Source of the DNA: Anniella stebbinsi
Taxonomy: Eukaryota > Chordata > Lepidosauria > Squamata > Anniellidae
DNA: 64,000 bases
Assembly (NCBI GenBank): GCA_029215795.1
Contig: JARDYH010000005.1
Location: 40,616,001 to 40,680,000 of the forward strand
Reading direction: 5' to 3'
The position numbers and the translations under genes were made by a program. Every line of letters starts with the position of its first letter. Within the stretch, counting starts at the first letter, position 1. This document shows positions 22,839-32,335 of the stretch, piece by piece. The notes beneath the pieces were generated by a model. It saw only the letters and a list, made by a program, of their open reading frames with translations. It ran no database searches and was not told the DNA's origin.

Positions 22839-23728
22839 ATCAGGCCATTTGGCAGGCCTTGGCTCCTAGCACCAGGTCAGCCTATCAAAAAGTAGGTAGG
22901 GAGTTCCAAGCGTTCCGTTTAGCTAATCACCTTCCGCTTCAGTGGCCCATTCCGGTGGACCATGTCCTCCAGTACTGCGTTAGCTCAAGGAAAAGCGGTC
23001 TCGCAGCATGCACAATATCACTTAAGCTGGCTGCTTTAGCTTTTATTGCAAAGTCCCAAAGCATGGCAGATTGCACATCTGATTTTCACATCCGTAGGTC
23101 ATTAAGAGGTTGGGAAAAGGAAGCTCCACGCGTTCCTGATACCAGGCGCCCTGTGTCCCCAGAAATTCTAATCGGCTTGCAGGCTCATTGGCCGAGCCTT
23201 TGCCACTCGCAATTCGAGTCAGTACTTTTTCAGGCAGCTTCATTAACTATATTTTTTGGGGCATTTCGGATATCTGAAGTGCTAGCATCCTCTAAGCATG
23301 ATAGGTCCGCTAGAGCCTTCCAGTTTTCTGACCTACGTTTAGACGAACGCAAGGTTCAGCTTCACCTTAGACAGTCCAAAATGGACCAGCTAGCTAGGGG
23401 ATGCTGGGTTAATCTTTTTCCTGCCGCCAACCCGGAGATATGCCCAATAAGAGCTTTGTCAGCTTTCATGACCCTGCGGGGGTCCTCTGCAGGTTTTCTG
23501 TTTTGTCACGTGGATGCTTCCCCGCTTACTAAATACCAATTTTGGACAATCACAAGGAAGGCACTTGATGCCTTGGGCTTACCTTCAGCAACGTTTGGCA
23601 TGCACTCCTTCCGCATTGGGGCAGCTTCCACTGCAGCCTCTATTGGGTTCTCCTCTTCACAGATTCAGGCTTTGGGCAGATGGCATTCTTCGGCATATAA
23701 ATCTTACGTATGGCAAATGGCTAAATAG
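22814..23728 (+). CDS. Ngaro tyrosine recombinase
   Basis: Open for 304 codons. The N-terminal core-binding part includes ALAPSTRSAYQKVGREFQAF. The catalytic part has the first Arg in FFGAFRISEVLA (about 23246-23281), then GMHSFRIGAAS (His and second Arg) and GRWHSSAYKSYVW, with the nucleophilic Tyr at the end: the R-H-R-H/W-Y layout of tyrosine recombinases. The frame starts with GTG and no early ATG, and overlaps the RT-RNase H ORF by 25 nt in the -1 direction. It may be made by frameshifting or from its own transcript (inference). It would integrate circular DNA copies by strand exchange. No damage seen. Confidence 0.9.
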   Translation: MVDWKDEIDQAIWQALAPSTRSAYQKVGREFQAFRLANHLPLQWPIPVDHVLQYCVSSRKSGLAACTISLKLAALAFIAKSQSMADCTSDFHIRRSLRGWEKEAPRVPDTRRPVSPEILIGLQAHWPSLCHSQFESVLFQAASLTIFFGAFRISEVLASSKHDRSARAFQFSDLRLDERKVQLHLRQSKMDQLARGCWVNLFPAANPEICPIRALSAFMTLRGSSAGFLFCHVDASPLTKYQFWTITRKALDALGLPSATFGMHSFRIGAASTAASIGFSSSQIQALGRWHSSAYKSYVWQMAK

Positions 23729-24377
23729 GGACTTAGCTGCATGTGCTAACATCTTCGTGTTTGTTTTAGATCTGCCAGTGGCTTCTACACCCATGCGGGT
23801 CTCCATATGCAGCCACAGCATGATCTTTTGGGCCAGCAAACGGGCGTCCAGTTCCAGCTTTGGATCCCAGCTTGGTTTGAGTCAGCTTGCTACCATCCGC
23901 TGGCTCGGGAAGCGTGGTATGTGGTGGGAGAATCTTGTTCCCACCTTGCTGCAGCATCATTCCACGCTGCACCCCCCGCAAATTTTGCTTATCCACCTAG
24001 GGGGGAATGATTTGGGCCTGCTAAAAGGCAAAGCGCTTATATTGCAAGCTTTGGCGGATTTCCAGCAATTACACCAGCTGTGGCCAGGCATAAGGATCAT
24101 ATGGTCTTGCATTCTGCCCCGCTTATATTGGAGAGTCAGTTGCGACCCTCTGGCTTTGGAAAGGGTCCGAAAGCGGGTCAATACCAAAATTTTCAAATCA
24201 CTGCTGCAGCACGGGGATGTTAGTATTCAGGACCCTAATATAAACAGAGCCCGGAGGGAGCTGTATAGGAGTGATGGGGTACACCTGTCACAGTTAGGTA
24301 ACGATCTGTTCCTGGCAGACCTGCAAAAGGGCCTCCGCAAAGTAATTCTTCAAGGGGGAGTGGGAGTGGGAGACTAA
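23514..24377 (+). CDS. Ngaro SGNH-hydrolase-like ORF
   Basis: The open frame begins at 23514, but the recognisable domain starts near the ATG at 23793. SGNH blocks: CSHSMIFWASKRA (nucleophile Ser; the usual G before HS is S here), QLGLSQLATIRWLGKRGMWW, PPQILLIHLGGNDLG (Asn block), IIWSCILPRLYWR, and DGVHLSQLGNDLFLADL (Asp-His block), stop at 24375-24377. SGNH/GDSL enzymes are esterases or lipases; a role in the retrotransposon is unknown. A pyrimidine-rich 'gtgtttgttttag' ends at 23770 and could be an acceptor for a spliced message (inference). The first 90 codons overlap the recombinase in another frame and are probably not translated. Confidence 0.82.
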   Translation: MLPRLLNTNFGQSQGRHLMPWAYLQQRLACTPSALGQLPLQPLLGSPLHRFRLWADGILRHINLTYGKWLNRDLAACANIFVFVLDLPVASTPMRVSICSHSMIFWASKRASSSSFGSQLGLSQLATIRWLGKRGMWWENLVPTLLQHHSTLHPPQILLIHLGGNDLGLLKGKALILQALADFQQLHQLWPGIRIIWSCILPRLYWRVSCDPLALERVRKRVNTKIFKSLLQHGDVSIQDPNINRARRELYRSDGVHLSQLGNDLFLADLQKGLRKVILQGGVGVGD

Positions 24378-24573
24378 GCTGAGACCTGTCTCCCCCTGTG
24401 GTGGTAGGTGCGGTGATTTTATGTTTGGTTAATGGTGAGCATTCACTGGCACTGTTTGGGTGATTGGTAAAGCCCGAGGCCAACCACTGAGAGCCCTGCG
24501 GCATCAGTTGGGGGATAGGGCTTACCTCTGAGGTCAACCCTTCTCGTCTACTCGGAGCCCTGCGGCACGAGGG

Positions 24574-24786
24574 GAGACGACACCGGATGACCTCCCACCT
24601 CATATCGAGGAAGCTCGGGGGGCGGCAAAAGAGCAGGCGCCGCTTCCCGGGCCGTGAATGTCTCACCCGATCCCCAGAATGGCCTGGTTGGCCATAGCAA
24701 ATGCCCGCTTAGGTCTCCTCCCCCTTTTCTACTTAACTATGAATAAATAAAGAGGCCCATGTTTAATCTCAATCTTGTGTCGTCTC
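24574..24786. repeat. Inverted repeat pair in the Ngaro 3' region
   Basis: GAGACGACAC at 24574-24583 and its complement GTGTCGTCTC at 24777-24786 bracket about 190 bp of the 3' region. The diverged derivative near 49735-49943 keeps the right arm exactly and the left arm imperfectly, so the pair is conserved. Also present: two direct 'gagccctgcggca' words at about 24490 and 24556. Confidence 0.65.
24742..24751 (+). promoter_or_regulatory. Overlapping poly(A) signals of the retrotransposon
   Basis: AATAAATAAA contains two overlapping AATAAA hexamers 365 bp after the last ORF, the likely 3'-end signal of the element's transcript. Confidence 0.6.
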
Positions 24787-24830
24787 TTCATTTCTCATCC
24801 CTCGCTTCGCAATCTTTACCTATTTAGCCA

Positions 24831-25362
24831 GTTCCCCACCATCACCACCAGTACACAAAGCTGTTTTTATAAGCCAGGAAGGGCAAGGGACCATCATTCA
24901 AGAGGTAGGGCTCACTTCTCCGAGGATCCTCTTCAGGTCCTTAGGCTGTACAAATGGAAAAGTATCCACTGTAACTTGACAGGCAGGAGCCAAAGTTACA
25001 TTCATTATATCTGTATTAACTATGGCATTTAAGTAAGCACAGATATGATCAATTGTATCTGTAAAGTGTTATGCAAATTGATCACAGCAGGCTATTGAGT
25101 GGTCCACCTACTCTTCTTGTGAGTTAGAGCATAATAGACCTCTGATCACACAAGAAAGCTCTGCTTGGTGACCCTGTGCAGGTGAATGATGGCAAAGAAG
25201 CAAGCTTCCTTTGCCACCCTCTTTGCCATGGAGTAGGCTTCCAAATGCTCCCTAGCTCATGTTCAATCTGAGTTATTCCACCAACATCACTCTAGTAGAT
25301 GTCCCACTCATTTCATTGCTCTCAGTACCATGGAAAGCTAGGAGGGTACTGGGCTTCGCTAT
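24831..25362. other. Intergenic, nothing recognised
   Basis: No gene, repeat or RNA supported. Confidence 0.4.
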
Positions 25363-25552
25363 GGACCTGTTCAGACAACAGGCTTAGCCATTGCCTTAGC
25401 AGACCCTTTTGCAGCAAATGTTTAGTAAGTGTGTTTAAACTGTGGTTAGGTAGCCACTGTGGTTAGGAATGGGTAACATGACATGCTAAACAATAATGTT
25501 TAGCTCAAAGTACTTAACCATCATAGCTTAGTGTGTTGTCTGAACAGGGTCC
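25363..25552. mobile_element. ~190-bp inverted-repeat MITE M1, copy 1
   Basis: Begins 'ggacctgttcagacaacagg' and ends 'gtgttgtctgaacagggtcc'. The interior is full of 'taagcca', 'tggttag' and 'gtagcca' words that pair across the element. Copies at 28773-28963 and 62728-62941. Confidence 0.8.
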
Positions 25553-26514
25553 ATGTGAGAGAAGATGCGCAGGAGGTGTCATGTTAACCACTGAGACCAT
25601 GTCTCCATTCCAGAGATCAACCAAGGCTTTGATAGACAGGAAAAGTGACAGGAAAATCCCCAGGAGCTGTCAGAAAACCATCCCAATCCATCAGTCCCTT
25701 GGAATGGACCATTTTAATTGGCCCCTCATGCTACCATAGAAAAAAATAACTGTCCTTTTCAATTTTATGCAGAAAAGTGTTCACCATACTTTAAAAGCTG
25801 TTTGACTCTGCCAAACTGTGGAGCATAGGTCTCCTGCAGTTTTCCAGGTACATGAACACTGAACAAAGAAATTTGTTGAACTGTCAACAGGATAAGATGT
25901 GGGAGGGGAGCAAATATTGGGAAAACAAAAACAGCAAAGTGGTTATGAAATACTATGAGTTCTTTTGGCTGCTTGAATGGACTGAAAGGTTAAAGATACA
26001 AAGAAGCAGATAGAGCTACTGCAGACATTAAAAACCATAGTCTAGACAAAGAAAGGACATTGGCATTCTTATGCAGCTACCTTTTAGCTGTCTGCTGAAT
26101 TTCTATCTGAAACTGATTCCTTAAGGTAAGCACGTTCATGATACTTTCTTTCTTCTTGCCTCTCAAGCTATTTTCTCATCTGTAATAGCTTCCAGACAAG
26201 GCTTTTTATTGTGCAATTGCCCTGTCTCATTCTCAGAATTTTAATGATGTTTTCTTCCATTTGCAAATCTTACTGCTTTATCCATCTTTTAATTTAACAC
26301 ACACACACCAGTTAAAGAGGGAAAGACGGAATAGCTGCATAACATCTTTTGACTGGTAGCACGAGGAGCTGTCTGTCTGGACGCATCAGACCAGTCCTTT
26401 TTTTGGGGGGGGGGGGGCATTAAAACAAAAAATTAGCTACTGATGCAATTGAAATCCATCAGTTTACCTGGATTGCAAATTATATTACATTTCACAGTAC
26501 ATGTACACTGAGTT
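25553..26514. other. Upstream flank of gene 2
   Basis: No coding exon recognised; a non-coding first exon and promoter of gene 2 may lie here or farther upstream. Contains a G-run at 26406-26418. No CpG-rich promoter is apparent. Confidence 0.35.
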
Positions 26515-26727
26515 CAAATATGGCGGCCAGGTTGGTCACCGGTACACCTAGGGGTGACAATATTATACCAGCTTTAAAATTACTCCACTGGCTGCCAATT
26601 AGTTTCCGGGCGAAGTACAAAGTATTGGTCATTACCTTTAAAGCCCTACATGGTTTGGGTCCAGGTTACCTGTGGGATCGCCTTCTCCCATACAATCCGC
26701 CCCACATGCTCAGGTCCTCTGGGAAGC
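26515..26727 (+). mobile_element. L2-clade LINE fragment just upstream of gene 2 exon 1
   Basis: Encodes MAARLVTGTPRGDNIIPALK, LHWLPISFRAKYKVLVITFK and LLPYNPPHMLRSSGK, closely matching the same segment of the L2 at 60726-62151. Both ends are truncated and no tail is present. It ends about 165 bp before the exon carrying the start codon. Confidence 0.85.
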
Positions 26728-26890
26728 TCCCATACCCAGATATTGATCTGCTTAGGAACGCACCCATGCAGAGGGCAATGTCCAATTAAGCAGGAGTGGG
26801 AGTTGTGTTGTAAGTGTTAACTTTTGCCCACTGCTTCACTTTGTCTGCTGTAAAAGACGTCTGTCCAGGCTTCTTTCTCTTTTCAAGCAG

Positions 26891-27003
26891 GCCCTAAAAT
26901 GCAGAAACAACAGCTGAGAAAGAGAAGTGTGTATCAACAGACTATTGCACTCCTGTGGAAAAATATAACCTTGAAATGGAGGATGAGAATCCAAAGTTTT
27001 CAG
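26891..27003 (+). CDS. ABCA8/9-like gene 2, exon 1 (first coding exon)
   Basis: Acceptor 'ctttctcttttcaagcag' precedes 8 nt of 5' UTR and ATG at 26899-26901. The 35 codons start MQKQQLRKRSVYQQTIALLW and end WRMRIQSFQ before donor gtaagt at 27004. This matches the cytosolic N-terminus of the family (basic start, then QQTxALLxKNxxxKWRMK). Because an acceptor precedes it, at least one non-coding exon lies upstream. The exon ends in phase 0 and joins exon 2 without change. Gene 2 is a full ABC transporter of subfamily A, acting in a membrane and probably handling lipids; the exact ortholog among ABCA6/8/9/10 is not resolved. Confidence 0.88.
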
Positions 27004-28149
27004 GTAAGTATAAAGAGCTAATTATGGTGGAAGAATATAATAGTAAAATACTGTTCAAGTTCGCCATTTCTTCTGATTTGTTTTTAAGTGAAGTTCTGGA
27101 AATTTTCCAAAGTTGGAATAAGAAAAACCTTGTTATTGATCATAACTGTTCTTTGAATGATGCAAGGAGGAGGAGAAGTCATTCATATGAATTAGAATAG
27201 GGACTAGTTTCTGTTGTTCAGTTCTCTCTGAGCAAAAGACCTTGGTAATAGCAGAAAAATGCTTTTCATTTATATTAACCACATGAAATTGCAGGGAGAT
27301 CTACAATAAATGTGTAAGATAAAGTAGGGGGAAAATTAATAAACTTAGCCTCTTAGAATTTTGAAGGGGTTACACATGTCTGGTAAATCGATCTTGCAAT
27401 AGCCACATTGCCTCCGAATAAACATAGCATCATTTGAATGCATGAATCATATTTAATGAATAATTAAAAATATGTTCTGAATAGCTGTTTTGTGGGTACG
27501 TGGGACTGATTCCGCTTCTCCCACTGCTGACCAGTGGGCCTTTAGGCTTTTCAATAGGTTTCCATGCATGCATGCAATCCGGGCTATTGATTCCGGGCAG
27601 GGAACCATATCTGCCCAGTTTCCCATGACGTTTCCCCATACGAAAGGCTCTTTCCATCAGGGATCAGGAAGACTGTGGGTTATATGCAATGGTGACTTTG
27701 TGTGAACGGAAAGTGCTGCTACAAGTCAAGGCACCCAGTGCCCTCCATTTCTTTCTCCTCTCCCCACTTCAGGCCCCAGCCCTACCTCAAAAGGTGTTCC
27801 TGAGGGTTTTGGGACCTCCATAACAGCATGGAATTTGGATGCAGTAGGATTAGCAAAAACTGATGTCCTAAATTGCATGAGTGGAAGAAGCATATTCTTC
27901 ACTAAGGCAAAGTCACCATCGAATATAATTCTATGTATATACAATCAGTGTGGATGAAGAGTGGCAAAATGTTGCATTTTTTTTTGTCTCTTCCAAAATG
28001 TATCGGGTGGTGGTTTTAATTCTGAAGCTACTGCGGGGAAAAGCGACCGTCTAGAGGTACCCTGTATCTATCATTCTCACTCACACACATTTATATAATG
28101 GGATATTTATTACAGCTTTGAACTTGAGGCTTTAGTACTAAATAGCACA

Positions 28150-28229
28150 GTGGTGAATGGCCATGCTGGCTGGGGATGATGGGGGTTGTAATCAACACAT
28201 CTGGAGGGCACCAGGTTGGGAAAGGCTAG
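28150..28229. mobile_element. MITE M2, partial copy
   Basis: Right half only: 'gctggctggggatgatgg', 'ttgtaatcaacacatctgga', 'gggcaccaggttgggaaagg'. Complete copy at 45445-45580. Confidence 0.65.
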
Positions 28230-28772
28230 ATAATACTGAGTTAGATTGTTTAATCTGTTCCTATGCTAAAGGCTCACATACATTTCATATAGTTGGAGGT
28301 TTATTACGTGAATACCATAATTTTATGAAGTCAATCCACAAAACCATATTGACTGGGATTTGTACCAACCATATAGTACTTATATTGGGGATTCATGTGT
28401 TCAGCCTGTACCGTAATGGTCCCACTTTCCAAATGGCCAGTCAGGACAAGTTTAAATGAGCTGGCCCCCATATACAGGACACCAAAATTCACTGCCACTT
28501 GCCTGGATTGGTGGTTCACATTCTTGATGCTCATTCCAAGTTCTAATGAAGTGTCTGGGTGTGTCTTTTGTTGAGAGGTACATATCCCTGCTTGTTGACG
28601 GGCTATTACATGTATTTAGAACTGATTCAGGGTCAATAAATATCCTAAAAGAACCTGCAATATGTGCTACCATGTAATCTGTATAATCCAGTATATTATA
28701 TAGCATGTAGGTTGGCCCGTATACGTTGTTGATCTATTTAGTTAATATTCTTCATTAATAGCTAGGATTGTG

Positions 28773-28963
28773 TCTGTTCAGACAACACACTAAGCCATGG
28801 CTAGGGCCACTAACCTTTTTGCAGCAAGTCATTAGAGAGTATGTTAAATCATGGTTATGTAGCCACCATGGTTAGTAAAAATACAGTTCATACAGCACAC
28901 TAAGCCAGCATGGTTAGCTCAAAATTCTTAACCATCATGGCTTACCATGTTGTCTGAACAGGG
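28773..28963. mobile_element. MITE M1, copy 2
   Basis: Starts 'tctgttcagacaacacac' and ends 'tgttgtctgaacaggg'; same interior words as the copies at 25363 and 62728. Confidence 0.8.
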
Positions 28964-29199
28964 CAACTCTATTGAAGAAAAACATGCAATGGTATAAACG
29001 TTCTGGCAAAACACAGAGTTTCACTGCTCTTTAGGGATGCTGCGAGCATCCAACTGGGTCCGCAAGGGCAGCAGCGCCCCCCCAAGTCCAGCTCTCATGG
29101 ACCCAGTTGGACATGCCTGGTAGCAGCATGGACCTGCTCGCAAGTGCTCATGAGGCCCCCACAAGCTCTCAGCAACCGCCTACTCTTTTCTGCCATCTG

Positions 29200-29465
29200 A
29201 GCTAATTGTAGCTGCCATTGGCATGTAAGAGGGAAATGTATGATTTCTGGAGGGTCCAGAAATTGCATATTCCTCCCTCCATGCTAATGGCAGATGCCAT
29301 TAGCGTGGAGGGGGAGAAATGCACAATTTCTAGACCATCTCAAAATTGCATGTTTCCCTCCCCATTGTGCCAATGGGACATACAAGCCCCCTATTGGCGC
29401 GGGGGGAATACGTGATTTCTGGAGCCTCCAGAATTGCGCATTCCCCTCCTCCACACTAATGGCAC
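29200..29465. repeat. Dispersed repeat built of short palindromic units, copy 2
   Basis: Several tandem units of 'GGGAAATG...GATTTCTGGAG', 'CCAGAAATTGCAT' and 'CCCTCC', with 'GCTAATGGCA' / 'TGCCATTAGC' spacers, so that neighbouring units form hairpins. Same family as 2190-2670. Confidence 0.65.
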
Positions 29466-29848
29466 TGTTTTCAGTTTTTAAACAGAGTAAATGCAGTTCA
29501 AAATGAAACTTAAGTAACCTTCCATCTGCCCTGTCTCCACAACCACCAATGTATGTGCTGTGCTGTTTGTGGAGAGAGAGAGAGAGAGAGAGAGAGGATG
29601 GGGAAGGGGAAGGGGAGCAGAAGGGAGCGTTTGCTTTCTTCTCTTCCAACTCTTCCATCTCAGGATGTTATATAAGAGTTGGAATGTTTAGTGAGACGCA
29701 TCGATGTGTGTTCTTTCCATTATTGTAATTAATTAGTCCTGGTCCCAGATTGTTTGCCTGTAATCTAAACTATAAGATTGTTGTGGTATTAAACTTCAAA
29801 TGTATTATTCTGGGTGTTATTCATCACTTACTTTTTTGTTATCTGCAG

Positions 29849-30056
29849 GAATGGTTTTCATCACTGCTTCTTCTCTTTCTAATAATAATAACAGCATTTT
29901 TTCCATACATTGGTCCAAGAGAAATACCTCAGGCACTCCTTGGACAGCTAGATGACCCTTCCTTCAATGTTACTGGGGTTAAAATTGTTTATACTCCAGA
30001 TACAAAGATGGCAAGAGAAATAATGGAGAAAATAGAAACCATCTCCATCCTGAAAG
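29849..30056 (+). CDS. ABCA8/9-like gene 2, exon 2 (first membrane span)
   Basis: 208 nt, phase 0 in and phase 1 out; acceptor 'tttttgttatctgcag', donor gtatat at 30057. Encodes EWFSSLLLLFLIIITAFFPY and so on to MEKIETISILKG. Residues 39-56 are a strong hydrophobic span, the first transmembrane helix. The following residues begin the large extracytosolic loop, including a potential N-glycosylation site (NVT) and the family-typical KIVYTPDTKMAREIMEKI. Fits the family in position and length. Confidence 0.92.
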
Positions 30057-32021
30057 GTATATATTGCCTGGCAAAACAACTTGGTATACCAGTTCTTCAG
30101 CAGGACTTAACTTGTAATGGGACTTACAACTTTGGTTGAGCTCTCAAGTTTGTTCTCTACAGCAGGGGTCAGCTTTGGAGCAAGTGACAAAACAAGGAGT
30201 GTCTCTGTACGTGTGCAGAATGCCTCTAAGATACAGCAAATTAGTTTTCCTATCAAAGGGTCATTTTCAGGAGCAATGAAGAACTTTACACTTCTGTTTT
30301 TTTAAAAATATAAGTAGTATGTAAATGGGACAGTGTATTTCATAACATTTTTTCTGCTAGGTTTTCCCTTTCCAACCATGACAGGACCACAAGACTCTGA
30401 TCTTACTATTTTGAACACTTCACAGTACAGAAGGTGCCTGCCTTCAAAATGATCACAGCTTGTGTGTAGATAGGAAAAGTCATGTTGCATTAACATTTCC
30501 CTTTAAACTTAGATTTGTGTTCAGGTTCTGAGCCATTCAAAATTCATCTCTGGGATGAATAATGTTGTGATTCTAAGCCCTCCCACCAAGATGTGAGATA
30601 ATAAAGAGGTCTGCTGTGCAATCCACAACACTGTTATTCAGTAGACACCTCTTCATATTTGTGAATGTCAAGAGCTATTCTCTAAGTTTAATTAGCCTAA
30701 CAAAGCAAGGCATTTGCTTATCAACTAAATGGATAGTTTCCTGCTGAGCCTGACAGGCTTTTACCAGACACCTCCTTCAGGGAGGGTCTTCAAGCTGCAA
30801 CCTCTGCCATGTGGCTAGTCTGGTGGACTGCCTTCTGATGCTCCCCTCCGACAAAGACTGAGTTCCTGGGGTGGGGGGAGAGACTACTTCTGAGCCTGGG
30901 CCTCCTGTTCGCTAAGCTCCTGGGGAAATTCCTCCTTGACTCCTGGAGATTCTTGGAGAATTTCCTTCCCACTTGCTGTCCCAGCTGATTTTCTCCTTCG
31001 TCAGCCTCCAGGTCCAATTTGGAATCCACACCAGGGAGGCACATCCTGACAAATAAGACAACTGTTCTGTGAAAAGGTCATCTTAGTTATTTAATCCATA
31101 AATGAATCTCTCCAGCATTTTATGCCAATTTCCCAGTAATTTCAGCCATGGAGGATTCAAGAGATTCAAGATTAAAATGCTACCAGTCAACGCAGGGCTT
31201 AATTTTAGCCAAAGCTCGCTTTTACTTGTGCCTTGTGCCCTGTTTGGTAACTCATTTTCAAATAATCATATTTTGTACAGCTTTGGTTCATCCACGGACT
31301 CAGTCCCATTAAGCCAAAACGTAACCAAAAGTGCAATCCTATGCATGCCTATTGTATTTTATGAGATATACTTCCAAGTAAGAATCTATTAGTCTGCAAT
31401 GTAAGGGGTTGTTTTGCCTCCAGGATAAAACTTTATTGTGCACCTGACCTATGTGCTATTGTGTTCCTGTATTTTGGCTTATCCATAGGAGTTAGTGGCC
31501 ATTTGAAATACATAAGTGGGGAATTCTTGAAAGAGTCTCATTGCTGCTCACACCAGAGGCAAGGAGATGGATGATCTCCTTGCTTGTTTTACAGCTTGGG
31601 AGAAATTGATCAAGGTCACATACATAATAATGTGTCTATGTTTTGGGGAGAGGGTGTTCTTTGGGATCAGAGGCTATGTTGGTGCCTGGTTGAGAAGCCT
31701 TTGAAGACCAGATTGCACCCCTACTCAAAACCTTTTGGTTGCCTATCTGTAGATTATTGTGACTTTTTGCCATAGGTCAAGTCCCCTTTTTAGTGCCTTA
31801 GCTGATTACCAGGCCAGAGTTCAAGCTGACTGGTTAAATATCAGCTGAGTGTTTGATCAGTTCATTAATTCCAGAAGTGATGCCTTGGCCAATTCCTCTG
31901 CCCTGTGAGACAGCCATGGAATGTTAGCCTGGTCTAGCTAGCAAAGAATATCCACAAGAAGCCATTGCTTTTTCTCTTGCATGGGATCCCAACTAGTAAC
32001 AACTTGATATCCATACTATAG
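30057..32021 (+). other. Gene 2 intron 2
   Basis: GT at 30057, AG at 32020-32021. A 300-bp stretch at about 30725-31046 has an open minus-strand frame rich in Arg/Ser, resembling decayed repeat-derived coding sequence that I do not recognise. Otherwise nothing seen. Confidence 0.55.
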
Positions 32022-32180
32022 GTATAAGAACAGAATCAGTGGAAAATGAACAAGCCATGGAAGCAGCACACAATGAGAACCATAGGATTATTGGAGTTAT
32101 ATTTCAGAATGACTTTTCCTATCGACTCAGATTTTGTTCTTCTGAGATTGTTTCTCCAAGCAATTTCGTTGAAGAAATAG
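32022..32180 (+). CDS. ABCA8/9-like gene 2, exon 3
   Basis: 159 nt, phase 1 in and out; acceptor 'ccatactatag', donor gtaatt at 32181. Encodes GIRTESVENEQAMEAAHNEN, RIIGVIFQNDFSYRLRF and SPSNFVEEIG, corresponding to the loop segment with the family pattern (E)xIVRVTFTNTYSYHLKF. The sequence is open and unremarkable. It lies only 155 bp before a 1.5-kb transposon insertion in the next intron. Confidence 0.9.
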
Positions 32181-32335
32181 GTAATTCAAGATGAATTTGT
32201 ATTTCTGCTCCAGTTCCTAGATACCCATGTCTGTACAGTCAAGTTAGATGAAGACTGGGACTCTCATCATTATATATTCTTAGAAGTCATTTTGGGTGTG
32301 CCTTTAATACAGAAAAGAGATCCATACATTTATTC

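Larger units (their letters stand above)
18590..24830 (+). mobile_element. Near-complete Ngaro/DIRS-type (tyrosine recombinase) retrotransposon
   Basis: Plus-strand order: GC-rich 5' leader with a TATA-like 'atatttaag' (about 18730), gag (19711-21269), RT-RNase H (to 22838), tyrosine recombinase (22814-23728), SGNH hydrolase (to 24377) and a 3' region with AATAAA. A tyrosine recombinase in place of a DDE integrase, no protease block and no long terminal repeats place it in the DIRS order. The SGNH ORF matches what I recall for vertebrate Ngaro elements. The termini should be split direct repeats; I could not delimit them, so both ends are approximate. At least two frameshifts make this copy non-autonomous as it stands. 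Confidence 0.88.
27004..29848 (+). other. Gene 2 intron 1
   Basis: GT-AG intron holding a half-copy of MITE M2 (28150-28229), MITE M1 copy 2 (28773-28963), the palindromic-unit repeat (29200-29465) and an (AG)n run (29572-29596). No other genes seen. Confidence 0.7.

Noticed and set aside
23514..23792. N-terminal extension of the SGNH ORF
   Set aside because: It overlaps the catalytic end of the recombinase in another frame and shows no domain; the hydrolase blocks begin after 23793.
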